From Mycolicibacterium chlorophenolicum (lineage in GTDB: Bacteria > Actinomycetota > Actinomycetes > Mycobacteriales > Mycobacteriaceae): 64,000 nt of DNA. Below are positions 32,659-44,368 of the stretch, one piece after another. The stretch covers positions 634,570 to 698,569 of the forward strand of contig NZ_JYNL01000020.1 in assembly GCF_001044235.1 (NCBI RefSeq), read 5' to 3'. Every line of letters begins with the position of its first letter. Within the stretch, counting starts at the first letter, position 1. Position numbers and translations under genes: made by a program. Under the pieces are notes generated by a model. That model saw only the letters and a list, made by a program, of their open reading frames with translations. It was not told the origin of the DNA and ran no database searches.

Positions 32659-33054
32659 ATGGGTTCCTCCGCCGCGTCGTCTCCCGCCCCGGTCGTGATC
32701 CGGATCTCCCCCATGGCACATCTCGCCGTGGTCCTGCTGACGCTCGCCCTGCTGTCGGTGGTGTTCGCCGGGCCGGTGTGGTTCGTCGCGCTGCTGGTGA
32801 TCCCGGTGCTGCTGTCGGTGGCGATCGCGCGGTACCGCACCGTCGCCGACCGCGACACCGTCACCGCGCGCACGCTGCTGGGCAGTCAGACGCTGCGCTG
32901 GGAGGACATCGCCGGGCTGCGGTTCGGCCGCAAGGCGTGGGCTCAGGCTCGGCGCGGCGACGGCACCGAGGTGTCGCTGCCGGCCGTCACGTTCGCGACG
33001 CTTCCGGTGCTGACGGCCGCCAGCGGCGGCCGGGTGCCCAATCCGTACGAGTGA
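32659..33054 (+). CDS. cfp6: Cfp6-like PH-domain membrane protein
   Basis: 131 residues. Two close hydrophobic segments (about residues 23-55) are followed by a small PH-like domain (YRTVADRDTVTARTLLGSQ, RWEDIAGLRFGRKAWA). It is the homologue of M. tuberculosis Cfp6 (Rv3004), a low-mass culture-filtrate antigen of unknown function; here two membrane segments argue for an inner-membrane protein. Divergent from the ilvB leader, 51 bases from the promoter. Confidence 0.82.
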   Translation: MGSSAASSPAPVVIRISPMAHLAVVLLTLALLSVVFAGPVWFVALLVIPVLLSVAIARYRTVADRDTVTARTLLGSQTLRWEDIAGLRFGRKAWAQARRGDGTEVSLPAVTFATLPVLTAASGGRVPNPYE

Positions 33055-33057
33055 CGC

Positions 33058-33888
33058 TCAGGACAGCGGGTTGGCGCCGTTGAGCAGCACCCAGATCGCG
33101 ACGCCCGCCCCGACGCCGAGGACCAGCGCGGCGAAGGACCCGAGGAACGGCCGCCGGGCCCAGCCACGGCCGGCGTCCAGGCCGTAGCGCCCGGGGCCGA
33201 TCAGGATGATCGCCGCCACGACGGCCACCAGGATGACCTCGTACTCGTGGCCGTCGGTCAGGAAGGCCGACAGCCGCGCCTCGTTGTGCGCGTCGATGGC
33301 CTCGGCCAGCACCGCGTTGATCAGGTAGGCCAGCGCGCCGGCCGCCGCCACCGGGGTGAACAGCCCCAGCACCAGCAGCACCCCCGCCACGATCTGCCCG
33401 CCGGCGGCCACGTAGCTCAGGATGTCGGCGTACTGGAACCCGACGCCGGCCAGGTAGTCCCGGAACCCGCCGAGCCCCGATCCGCCCCAGATGCCGAACA
33501 TCTTCTGCAGGCCGTGCGCGACCAGCAGCAGCCCCACCGCGACCCTCAGGACCAGCAGGCCCAGGTCCTGGGTGCCTCTGCGGTCCCGCTCCCGGTGCTC
33601 GTCGAGCACACCGACCTCGGTGGGCGCCGCGGTCGACCCGTACGAGCCGGGCGCCAGGCCGGTGCCGGGCTGCACGTACGGCAGCGGCTCTGCGTCGTTC
33701 AACAGGGCGAACGGCTGCTGGTCGGCCGGCTTGGCCGAGTCGTAGCGCGGGATCGCCGTCGTCTCGAAGTCGCCGCCGTACTGCGCCGACGGCAGGTCGT
33801 CCTCGGGGTCCACCAGCCGCGCCGACGCGGGCCGGCCGGCCGATTCGTCGGGCCGCTGCCAGGGTCGTGGGTCATGGGGACTCGTCAC
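33058..33888 (-). CDS. DoxX-family membrane protein
   Basis: 276 residues from the GTG at 33888. The first 100 residues are hydrophilic and Pro/Asp-rich, probably cytoplasmic; then four helices with the DoxX core LRVAVGLLLVAHGLQKMFG and GGQIVAGVLLVLGLFTP. Position matches Rv3005c; in M. tuberculosis that protein has been linked to a membrane complex with SodA and SseA for oxidative stress. TACCCT seven bases upstream suggests leaderless transcription. Divergent from lppZ. Confidence 0.88.
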   Translation of the reverse strand: MTSPHDPRPWQRPDESAGRPASARLVDPEDDLPSAQYGGDFETTAIPRYDSAKPADQQPFALLNDAEPLPYVQPGTGLAPGSYGSTAAPTEVGVLDEHRERDRRGTQDLGLLVLRVAVGLLLVAHGLQKMFGIWGGSGLGGFRDYLAGVGFQYADILSYVAAGGQIVAGVLLVLGLFTPVAAAGALAYLINAVLAEAIDAHNEARLSAFLTDGHEYEVILVAVVAAIILIGPGRYGLDAGRGWARRPFLGSFAALVLGVGAGVAIWVLLNGANPLS

Positions 33889-34024
33889 GACTGCCAGGGT
33901 AAGTGCAGCTGCGGCCGTCGCCGGGAATTGGCGCGGCGCGCCCGACCATGTGTTTTGCCGCTTCGGGGCAGGTCGGGCCGGGACGCGTGGCGAGCACTCC
34001 GAAACGATCCGTAATCTGGCTCGC

Positions 34025-35146
34025 ATGAGTCAGCGCCGGTCGTTGCGGGCAGCCGCGGTCCTGCTGTGCGCGGCGACGCTCGGCAGCGCCGGCTGTGCGC
34101 GGTTCGATTCGGCGCAGTCGCAGCCGTTCACGACCGAACCGCAGATGGCGCCGGGGCCGACGTCCACGCCGCCGCCGCCACCTCCGCTGCCGGCCCAGCC
34201 GTTCCCCAAGCAGTGCCCGGCACCCGGCGTGATGCAGGGCTGCCTGGACAGCACCAGCGGGCTGATCATGCTGCCCGACAGCCAGTCCGCGCTGGTGGCC
34301 GAGCGGGTCACCGGCGTGGTCAAGCAGGTCGCCACCAAGGCCGAACCGTTCGTCAAGTTGACGCTCCCGGTCGACGGCAGCGGTGACGGCGGCCTGATGG
34401 ACATCGTGCTGTCCCCGACCTACGCGCAGGACCGGCTGATGTACGCCTACGTCAGTACCCCGAGCGACAACCGGGTGATCCGGATCGCCGACGGCGACGT
34501 CCCCAAGCCGATCCTGACCGGCATCCCCAAGGGCGCCACGGGCAACACCGGCGCGCTGGTCTTCACCAGTCCGACCACGCTGATGGTGCAGACCGGTGAC
34601 GCGGGCGATCCGGCCCTGGCCGCCGACCCTGGGTCTATGGCGGGCAAGCTGCTGCGCATCGAGCAGCCCACGACGGTCAACCAGGCACCGACGACCACGG
34701 CGCTGTCGGGCCTGGGACCCGGTGGCGGCATGTGCATCGATCCGTCCGACGAGTCGCTCTACGTCACCGACCGGACGCCGACCGCCGACCGGTTGCAGCG
34801 CATCACCAAGGACTCGAAGGTGTCGACGGTGTGGACGTGGCCGGACCGACCCGGGGTGGCCGGCTGCGCGGCGCTCGACGGCACCGTGCTGGTCAACCTC
34901 GTCAACACCAAGCAGACCGTGGCGGTGCGGATGGCGCCCGACACCGGCGCGGTCACCGGGGAGCCGGAGGTGGTCCGTCAGGACCAGCACGGCCACGCCT
35001 GGGCGCTGCAGGTCGCCCCCGACGGCAACATCTGGGGTGCGACGGTGAACAAGACCTCCGGGGACGCCGAGAAACTCGACGACGTGGTGTTCCCGCTGTT
35101 CCCGCAGGGCGGCGGCTTCCCGCGGGCCAACGACGAGAAGACCTGA
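34025..35146 (+). CDS. lppZ: lipoprotein LppZ, PQQ-dependent sugar dehydrogenase-like
   Basis: 373 residues from the ATG at 34025. Signal peptide with a lipobox ending GSAGC at residue 25, then a Pro-rich linker with eight prolines in ten residues. The rest is a six-bladed propeller like soluble glucose/sorbosone dehydrogenases (GDGGLMDIVLSPTYAQDRLMY, TGDAGDPALAADP). Known antigen in M. tuberculosis (Rv3006). TAATCT seven bases before the ATG and no ribosome site point to leaderless transcription. Confidence 0.93.
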   Translation: MSQRRSLRAAAVLLCAATLGSAGCARFDSAQSQPFTTEPQMAPGPTSTPPPPPPLPAQPFPKQCPAPGVMQGCLDSTSGLIMLPDSQSALVAERVTGVVKQVATKAEPFVKLTLPVDGSGDGGLMDIVLSPTYAQDRLMYAYVSTPSDNRVIRIADGDVPKPILTGIPKGATGNTGALVFTSPTTLMVQTGDAGDPALAADPGSMAGKLLRIEQPTTVNQAPTTTALSGLGPGGGMCIDPSDESLYVTDRTPTADRLQRITKDSKVSTVWTWPDRPGVAGCAALDGTVLVNLVNTKQTVAVRMAPDTGAVTGEPEVVRQDQHGHAWALQVAPDGNIWGATVNKTSGDAEKLDDVVFPLFPQGGGFPRANDEKT

Positions 35147-35147
35147 T

Positions 35148-36512
35148 CTAGCTCGGCCCCGAGCCGGGCAGGCGCAGGATCAGCCGGGTGCCGCCCAGCG
35201 GGCTGACCTCCAGAGCCGCTGTGCCGCCGTGGATCTCGGCCTGCTGGGCGACCAGCGCCAGGCCCAGGCCGGAGCCCGACCGCGATGCGGTGGAGCCGCG
35301 GTGGAAGCGCTGGAACACCGCCTCGCGTTCCTCGGCCGGCACCCCGGTGCCGTTGTCGTCGACGGCGATCTCCACCCCATCGGCCGAGCTGATCACGCTG
35401 AGCTGCACCCGCGTCGCACCGCCGTGCTTGACCGCGTTGGCGATGGCGTTGTCGATGACCAGGCGCAGGCCCGCCGGCATCCCCAGCATCAGCACGGTCG
35501 TCGACGAGGCCAGCGACACCTCCAGACCGGGGTAGTTGTGCATGGCGTCGTGAGCGGCGCGGTCGAGCAACTCGGCCACGTCGAGCGGCACGAAATCGGC
35601 CACCGTGGTCAGTTCGCCCTGCGCCAGCCGCTCGAGAGCGGCCAGCGTCGCCTCGATCCGGGATTGGGTGCGCATCACGTCGCCGATGACCTCGGCGCGC
35701 TGTTCGGGACCCAGATCCAGCGTCATCAGCACCTCGAGGTTGGTGCGCATCGCGGTCAGCGGCGTCCGCAGCTCATGGGAGGCGACGGCGGCGAAGTCCC
35801 GCGCCGATTCGAGCGCCGCCCGGGTGCGCTGCTGCTCGTCGCCGATGCGGGCGAGCATGCCCTCCACCGCCTCGGAGATCTCCACGGCCTCCCACACGCC
35901 GCGCACCTGCACCTCGTCGGGGTTGGACTGGGCGTTGATCGCACGCGCCTGCTGGGCCAGCAGCCGGAACGGGTTGACCATGATCAGGGCGATCACCCAG
36001 CCGACGAGCAGCGTCGTGACGATCACCCCGGCGCAGATCCAGAACACCCGCCAGTGCAGGGAGTCGATGCGGGCCTGGGTGTCGGCCAGCGGCGCGCCGA
36101 GCGCGATCGACGCGGTGCCGGTCGTGATCGTCCGGACGCGGTACTCGACACCGCCGATGGTCGCGTCGGCGTAGCCGCTGGGCAGTTCGGGCAGCACGAT
36201 GTCGGCGGGGATGGACACCGCGACGGTGCCGATGCGCGCCGTGCGCACCAGTCCGCCCTCGGCGGGTTCGGGGCCGATCCCCTCCTGCGCGCTGCGCAGC
36301 AGTGTGTTCACATCGCCCAGGCTGGACAGCGAGTCCAGGCGGCGGTCCAACTGGTCGTACTGGTCGTTGGTGACGCCGACCCACACCCAGACCCCGAGCG
36401 TCAGCACCAGGATGATGACGCCGACTTGGGCCAGGATCACGATCGAGCGCAGCGACAACAGCCGCAGCGGGTGCGACAGCAGGCGCAGAACCAGGTCCTG
36501 GGCGCGCTTCAT
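35148..36512 (-). CDS. orphan PrrB-like sensor histidine kinase
   Basis: 454 residues from the ATG at 36512, seven bases after gatB stops; a longer start at 36548 would overlap gatB. TM1 at about 22-46, an extracytoplasmic sensor of about 110 residues, TM2 at about 156-179, HAMP, then the phosphoacceptor His246 in SHELRTPLTAMRTN, N-box DNAIANAVKHGG, and GSGLGLALVAQQA. The kinase core is strikingly like mycobacterial PrrB from memory, while the sensor is more diverged. No response regulator is in the window, and M. tuberculosis has no kinase at this site. Likely a PrrB paralogue. Confidence 0.88.
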   Translation of the reverse strand: MKRAQDLVLRLLSHPLRLLSLRSIVILAQVGVIILVLTLGVWVWVGVTNDQYDQLDRRLDSLSSLGDVNTLLRSAQEGIGPEPAEGGLVRTARIGTVAVSIPADIVLPELPSGYADATIGGVEYRVRTITTGTASIALGAPLADTQARIDSLHWRVFWICAGVIVTTLLVGWVIALIMVNPFRLLAQQARAINAQSNPDEVQVRGVWEAVEISEAVEGMLARIGDEQQRTRAALESARDFAAVASHELRTPLTAMRTNLEVLMTLDLGPEQRAEVIGDVMRTQSRIEATLAALERLAQGELTTVADFVPLDVAELLDRAAHDAMHNYPGLEVSLASSTTVLMLGMPAGLRLVIDNAIANAVKHGGATRVQLSVISSADGVEIAVDDNGTGVPAEEREAVFQRFHRGSTASRSGSGLGLALVAQQAEIHGGTAALEVSPLGGTRLILRLPGSGPS

Positions 36513-36519
36513 GAACGCG

Positions 36520-38022
36520 TCAACTGCAGGCGGCCATGACCAGTTCACGCACGCGCGCAGCGTCCGCCTGACCCTTGGTCGCCTTCATCACCGCACCGAC
36601 GATCGCACCGGCGGCCTGGACCTTGCCGCCGCGGATCTTCTCGGTGATGTCGGGGTTGGCGGCCAGCGCTTCGTCGACGGCGGCCTGGATCAGCGAGTCG
36701 TCGCGCACCACCGCGAGCCCGCGGGCCGTCATCACCTCGTCGGGCTCACCCTCCCCGGCGAGCACCCCCTCGACGACCTGACGGGCCAGCTTGTTCGACA
36801 GCTTGCCGTCGTCGACGAGCTTGACCACCGCGGCCACCTGGGCCGGTGTGATGGACAGGTCGGCCAGCTCGACGCCCGCTTCGTTCGCCTTCTGCACCAG
36901 GAAGTTGCCCCACCAGGCGCGCGCGGCGTCACTGGACGCGCCGTGGTCGACGGTGGCCGCGATCAGATCGAGCGCGCCGATGTTGACCAGGTCGCGCATC
37001 ACCTCATCGGAGATGCCCCACTCCTGCTGAATCCGATTGCGGGACAACCACGGAAGTTCCGGGATGGTGGCGCGCAACCGCTCGACGAGGTCGGCGCTGG
37101 GCGCGACGGGTTCGAGGTCCGGTTCGGGAAAGTAGCGGTAGTCCTGCGCGGTCTCCTTGCTGCGCCCCGGTGAGGTGTAGCCGTCCTCGTGGAAGTGCCG
37201 GGTCTCCTGGTGCACGACGCCGCCGGACTCGAGAACCGCGGCCTGCCTGCGCATCTCGTAGCGGACCGCGACTTCCACGCTCTTGAGCGAGTTGACGTTC
37301 TTGGTCTCGGTGCGCGTGCCGAATTCGGCCTGCCCGACGGGCTTGAGGGAGACGTTCGAATCGCACCGCATCGAACCCTGGTCCATCCGCACGTCCGAGA
37401 CGTCCAACGCGCGCAACAGGTCTCGCAGCGCGGTCACGTACGCCCGGGCGATCTCGGGGGCGCGCGCCCCGGCGCCCTCGATCGGTTTGGTGACGATCTC
37501 GATCAGCGGGACGCCGGAGCGGTTGTAGTCGGCGAGCGACGTCGTCGCCCCCGCGATGCGACCGGTGTCACTTCCCAGGTGGGTCAGCTTGCCGGTGTCC
37601 TCCTCCATGTGCGCGCGCTCGATCTCGATTCGCCACGTGGTGCCGTCGTCAAGGGGGACGTCGAGGTGGCCGTTGATCGCGATCGGCTCGTCGTACTGGG
37701 AGATCTGGTAGTTCTTCGGCTGGTCCGGGTAGAAGTAGTTCTTCCGGGCGAACCGGCCCCACGGTGCGATGTCGCAGTTGAGCGCCAGCCCGATGCGGAT
37801 CGCGGACTCGACCGCGGTCTGATTGAGCACCGGCAGCGAGCCGGGCAACCCCAGGCAGACCGGGCACACCTGCGTGTTGGGTTCGCCGCCGAACCGGTTG
37901 GCGCATCCGCAGAACATCTTGGTCTGCGTCGACAGTTCGACGTGCACCTCGAGGCCCAGGACCGGCTCGTAGGCGGCGATCACCTGGTCGTAGTCCAGCA
38001 GCTCGGCGGTGTCGACAGACAT
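36520..38022 (-). CDS. gatB: Asp-tRNA(Asn)/Glu-tRNA(Gln) amidotransferase subunit B
   Basis: 500 residues. The tRNA-binding and kinase subunit: [18 protein letters not shown] near the start, [15 protein letters not shown], and [10 protein letters not shown] for Mg and phosphate. The C-terminal YqeY-like tail is complete. Zinc Cys residues CGC and CPVC are present. TAGGAT lies seven bases before the ATG, suggesting a leaderless start. It is separated from gatCA by pfkA, as in M. tuberculosis. Confidence 0.97.
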   Translation of the reverse strand: MSVDTAELLDYDQVIAAYEPVLGLEVHVELSTQTKMFCGCANRFGGEPNTQVCPVCLGLPGSLPVLNQTAVESAIRIGLALNCDIAPWGRFARKNYFYPDQPKNYQISQYDEPIAINGHLDVPLDDGTTWRIEIERAHMEEDTGKLTHLGSDTGRIAGATTSLADYNRSGVPLIEIVTKPIEGAGARAPEIARAYVTALRDLLRALDVSDVRMDQGSMRCDSNVSLKPVGQAEFGTRTETKNVNSLKSVEVAVRYEMRRQAAVLESGGVVHQETRHFHEDGYTSPGRSKETAQDYRYFPEPDLEPVAPSADLVERLRATIPELPWLSRNRIQQEWGISDEVMRDLVNIGALDLIAATVDHGASSDAARAWWGNFLVQKANEAGVELADLSITPAQVAAVVKLVDDGKLSNKLARQVVEGVLAGEGEPDEVMTARGLAVVRDDSLIQAAVDEALAANPDITEKIRGGKVQAAGAIVGAVMKATKGQADAARVRELVMAACS

Positions 38023-38051
38023 GGCACTGATCCTAGTGGGTCACTTTTTCC

Positions 38052-38110
38052 TCGCGAGCAGACACGAACTCGCATGCTTTCGCGGCGATTCACACGAGTT
38101 TGCGTTCCCC
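38052..38110. repeat. imperfect palindrome between gatB and pfkA
   Basis: CGCGAGCAGACACGAACTCG on the left and CGAGTTTGCGT on the right form a partial inverted repeat around a central CTTTCGCGGCGATTC. The half-sites GCGAGCAGAC and GAGTTTGCG resemble an intergenic palindrome I recall as common in mycobacterial genomes. It may end pfkA transcripts, but there is no T-run. Confidence 0.4.
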
Positions 38111-38143
38111 AGCTGACGCGTGGGCCCATCTCGCCGGGAAAAC

Positions 38144-39175
38144 TCAGCCGAAGAACTCCGCGGCGTCGTCGTAGCGGCTCTGCGGCACCAGCTTGAGCTG
38201 GCGGACCGCGTCGGCCAAAGGCACGCGGCCGATGTCCTGCCCGCGCAGCGACACCATCATCCCGTATTCGCCGGCATGCGCCGCGTCGGCGGCATTCACG
38301 CCGAACCGGGTGGCCAGCACCCGGTCGTACGGCGTCGGGGTGCCGCCGCGCTGCACGTGGCCGAGCACGGTGACCCGGACCTCCTTGTTGATCCGCTTCT
38401 CGACCTCGACGGCGAGCTGCTGGGCGACGCCGGTGAATCGCTCGTGACCGAACTCGTCGGTGCCGCCCTTCTTCAGCGACATCGACCCCTCGGCGGGCTT
38501 CGCACCCTCGGCGACCACACAGATGAAATGCGAATCCCCGCGCACGAAGCGCTGTTTGACGAGCCGGCACACCTCTTCGACGTCGAAGGGCTGCTCGGGG
38601 ATCAACGTCATGTGCGCACCGGAGGCGAGCCCGGCGTTCAGCGCGATCCAGCCCGCGTGCCTGCCCATCACCTCGACGAGCATCACCCGCTGATGCGACT
38701 CGGCCGTGCTGTGCAGCCGGTCGATGGCGTCGGTGGCCACATGCAACGCGGTGTCATGCCCGAAAGTGACGTCGGTGCAGTCGATGTCGTTGTCGATGGT
38801 CTTCGGCACCCCGACCACCGGCACGTTCTCCTCCGACAGCCAGTGCGCCGCGGTCAGCGTGCCCTCTCCGCCGATCGGGATCAGCACGTCGATGCCGTTG
38901 TCCTCGAGCGTCTGCTTGATCTGGTCCAACCCGGCCCGCAGCTTGTCGGGGTTCACCCGCGCGGTGCCCAGCATGGTGCCGCCCTTGGCGAGCAGGCGGT
39001 CGTTGCGGTCGTCGTTCTTGAGCTGGATGCGCCGATCCTCGAGCAGGCCCCGCCAGCCGTCCTGGAAACCGACCACCGACGAGCCGTACCGCACGTCGCA
39101 CGTGCGCACCACCGCTCTGATCACCGCGTTCAGGCCAGGGCAGTCACCACCGCCGGTCAGTACTCCGATGCGCAT
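38144..39175 (-). CDS. pfkA: 6-phosphofructokinase, ATP-type by active-site residues
   Basis: 343 residues from the ATG at 39175, with GGGGAGG nine bases upstream. Phosphorylates fructose-6-phosphate. [15 protein letters not shown] (residue 7 on), [20 protein letters not shown] and [10 protein letters not shown] are present. The Gly after GGE in PIGGEGTL (position 104 of the family) favours ATP over pyrophosphate, although PKTIDND rather than PGTIDND is the actinobacterial group form. Sits between gatB and gatA. Confidence 0.94.
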   Translation of the reverse strand: MRIGVLTGGGDCPGLNAVIRAVVRTCDVRYGSSVVGFQDGWRGLLEDRRIQLKNDDRNDRLLAKGGTMLGTARVNPDKLRAGLDQIKQTLEDNGIDVLIPIGGEGTLTAAHWLSEENVPVVGVPKTIDNDIDCTDVTFGHDTALHVATDAIDRLHSTAESHQRVMLVEVMGRHAGWIALNAGLASGAHMTLIPEQPFDVEEVCRLVKQRFVRGDSHFICVVAEGAKPAEGSMSLKKGGTDEFGHERFTGVAQQLAVEVEKRINKEVRVTVLGHVQRGGTPTPYDRVLATRFGVNAADAAHAGEYGMMVSLRGQDIGRVPLADAVRQLKLVPQSRYDDAAEFFG

Positions 39176-39193
39176 GGTGACCATCCTCCCCTT

Positions 39194-40696
39194 TCACAGC
39201 GCAGTTGGCAGAGGACCTCGGGCAACTTCATAGGCGGCCCCCACCCGATAGAGCCGGTCATCGGCCAGCGCCGGCGCCATGATCTGCAGTCCCACCGGCA
39301 GATTGTCGTCGGCCGACAGACCCGACGGCACCGACATCCCGCAGTGCCCGGCCAGATTCAGCGGCAGCGTGCACAGGTCGAACAGGTACATCGCCAGCGG
39401 ATCGTCGACCTTCTCGCCGAGCCGGAACGCGGTCGACGGGGTGGCCGGCGAGACGAGCACGTCGACGCTGCGGTAGGCCTCCTCGAGGTCGCGGGCGATC
39501 AAGGTGCGCACCTTCTGCGCCTGGTTGTAATACGCGTCGTAATAGCCGGCCGACAGCGCATACGCACCGATCATGATCCGGCGCTTGACCTCTGGGCCGA
39601 ACCCCGCGGCCCGCGTCATCGCCATCACCTCCTCGGCGCTGTGGCTGCCGTCGTCACCGACGCGCACGCCGTAGCGCATGCCGTCGAACTTCGCCAGGTT
39701 CGACGACACCTCCGACGGCAGGATCAGGTAGTAGGCGGGCAGCGCGTAGTCGAAGTGCGGGCAGTCCACCTCGCTGATCTCGGCGCCCAGCGCGCTCAGC
39801 TGATCGACGGCGGCGGTGAACGACGCCAGTACGCCGGGCTGATAGCCCTCGCCGCTGCGCAGCTGCTTGACCACGCCGATCCGCACCCCGGTGAGGTCAC
39901 CGGCCGCGCCGGCGCGGGCCGCGGCGACGACGTCGGGGACAGGGGCGTCGACCGATGTCGAGTCGCGTGGGTCGTGCCCCGCGATGACCTCGTGCAGCAG
40001 CGCGGTGTCCAGGACCGTGCGGGCGCAGGGGCCACCCTGGTCGAGTGAGGACGCGCACGCGATCAGCCCGTACCGCGACACCGTGCCGTAGGTGGGCTTG
40101 ACGCCGACGGTGGCCGTCAGCGCGGCCGGCTGCCGAATCGACCCACCGGTGTCGGAGCCGATCGCCAGCGGCGCCTGGAATGCGGCCAGCGCGGCCGCGC
40201 TGCCACCGCCGGATCCGCCCGGCACCCGCTCGGTGTCCCACGGGTTGCGGGTGGGTCCATAGGCGGAGTTCTCCGTCGACGAGCCCATCGCGAACTCGTC
40301 CATGTTGGTCTTGCCCAGGATCGGGATACCGGCCGCGCGCAGCCGTGCCGTCACCGTGGCGTCGTACGGCGACGTCCAGCCCTCAAGGATCTTCGACCCG
40401 CAGGTGGTCGGCATGTCGGTCGCGGTGAACACGTCCTTGAGCGCCAGCGGGACGCCGGCCAGCGGCGAAGCCAGGGGTTCACCGTCGGCTTTGGCCTTGT
40501 GAATGGCCTTGTCGACATCGGCCGCGGCCGCCAGGGCCTGCTCCCCCGCGACGTGCAGGAACGCGTGGTAGTCGCCGTCGGTGGCGGCGATCTGGTCCAG
40601 GCAGGCCTGGGTCACCTCGGTCGAGGACACCTCGCCGGCCGCGATCTTCTCGCCCAGCGTCGCGGCGTCGAGCCTGACCAGTTCCGTCTCGCTCAT
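39194..40696 (-). CDS. gatA: Glu-tRNA(Gln) amidotransferase subunit A
   Basis: 500 residues; ATG overlaps the gatC stop (ATGA). The amidase-signature Ser-cisSer-Lys triad is visible: lysine in [10 protein letters not shown] (about residue 80), and the serines in [14 protein letters not shown] (about 175). It frees ammonia from glutamine for GatB. Confidence 0.97.
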   Translation of the reverse strand: MSETELVRLDAATLGEKIAAGEVSSTEVTQACLDQIAATDGDYHAFLHVAGEQALAAAADVDKAIHKAKADGEPLASPLAGVPLALKDVFTATDMPTTCGSKILEGWTSPYDATVTARLRAAGIPILGKTNMDEFAMGSSTENSAYGPTRNPWDTERVPGGSGGGSAAALAAFQAPLAIGSDTGGSIRQPAALTATVGVKPTYGTVSRYGLIACASSLDQGGPCARTVLDTALLHEVIAGHDPRDSTSVDAPVPDVVAAARAGAAGDLTGVRIGVVKQLRSGEGYQPGVLASFTAAVDQLSALGAEISEVDCPHFDYALPAYYLILPSEVSSNLAKFDGMRYGVRVGDDGSHSAEEVMAMTRAAGFGPEVKRRIMIGAYALSAGYYDAYYNQAQKVRTLIARDLEEAYRSVDVLVSPATPSTAFRLGEKVDDPLAMYLFDLCTLPLNLAGHCGMSVPSGLSADDNLPVGLQIMAPALADDRLYRVGAAYEVARGPLPTAL

Positions 40697-40992
40697 TCGG
40701 GCTCCCCCAGGATCCGCGGGACCGCGAAGCGGCCGTCGACGGCGTTGGGCGCCTGCGCCAGCGCCTCGTCCTGGGTGAGGCACGGCTGCGGCTCGTCGGG
40801 ACGGAACACGTTGACACTCTTCAGCGGGTTGTCGGTGGCCGCGACGCCGGTGACGTCGACGGCCTGGATCTGGCTGACGTGGCCGAGGATGGCGTCGAGC
40901 TGGCCGGCGAAACTGTCGAGTTCGCCGTCGGTCAGGGCGAGGCGGGCCAGCCGCGCGAGGTGCGCAACCTCGTCTCGGGAGATCTGGGACAC
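40693..40992 (-). CDS. gatC: Glu-tRNA(Gln) amidotransferase subunit C
   Basis: 99 residues from the GTG at 40992, equal to the M. tuberculosis length; a GTG at 40998 is an alternative. Small helical linker that stabilises GatA-Gat[48 protein letters not shown] lies eight bases upstream. Confidence 0.95.
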   Translation of the reverse strand: MSQISRDEVAHLARLARLALTDGELDSFAGQLDAILGHVSQIQAVDVTGVAATDNPLKSVNVFRPDEPQPCLTQDEALAQAPNAVDGRFAVPRILGEPE

Positions 40993-41086
40993 GACCACGA
41001 AGCCTAGTTCAAGCCATCGAGTTCCCCCGAGCCGCCGATTCCGCCCGAGTCGCCGCCTCCCCGTCCCCCGTGACACAGTGTTGCGC

Positions 41087-43860
<2,774 letters not shown>

Positions 43861-43924
43861 TTATCGAAGCGCACCGACACGACGATCCGGAAGACCGGTC
43901 CGACCGACTGGCTACGCTGCAGGC

Positions 43925-44368
43925 ATGCCGCATCCGGTCATGTTCTCCGAACACGATCCCGGTCTGGCGGACGTGCGCGCGATCGCGCTGGCCTTCCCCG
44001 GCGCCGTCGAGAAGATCTCCTGGGGCCGACCGGTGTTCTGCGCGCCGAAGATGTTCGCCGTCTACGGCGGCTCAGAGAAGGGCGAGGCGAAGGGCGTCCA
44101 CGTGCCCTACCCGCACGCACTGCTGATCAAGGTCGACGACAGCGACCGCCGGGCACTCGTGCAGGATCGCCGCTACTTCTTCCCGGCCTACCTCGGCCCG
44201 TTCGGGTGGCTCGGGCTGGACCTCACCGCCACCGTCGTGGACTGGACCGAGGTCCGCGAACTGTTGGACGCCTCCTACCGGATGGTGGCGCCCAAGAAAC
44301 TGCTCCGCCAGCTCGACCAACGGCAGTCCGGGTCCGGCCCGGACATGATTCGATCGGAGACACCATGA
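43925..44368 (+). CDS. MmcQ/YjbR-family protein
   Basis: 147 residues of the YjbR (DUF419) DNA-binding-like fold: HDPGLADVRAIALAFPGAVE, KISWGRPVFCAPKMFAVYGG, and DWTEVRELLDASYRMVAPKKL. Function of the family is unknown. TACGCT six bases before the ATG; the stop overlaps the CoA-ligase start (ATGA), so these two are translated together. Confidence 0.85.
   Translation: MPHPVMFSEHDPGLADVRAIALAFPGAVEKISWGRPVFCAPKMFAVYGGSEKGEAKGVHVPYPHALLIKVDDSDRRALVQDRRYFFPAYLGPFGWLGLDLTATVVDWTEVRELLDASYRMVAPKKLLRQLDQRQSGSGPDMIRSETP

Noticed and set aside
32570..32719. Longer version of the ilvB leader peptide
   Set aside because: It would start upstream of the promoter and read through it; only the last 23 codons lie in the transcript.
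41078..41086. Riboswitch or second start for the ACT gene
   Set aside because: No structured element seen; the GTG and TTG codons there are only alternative starts.
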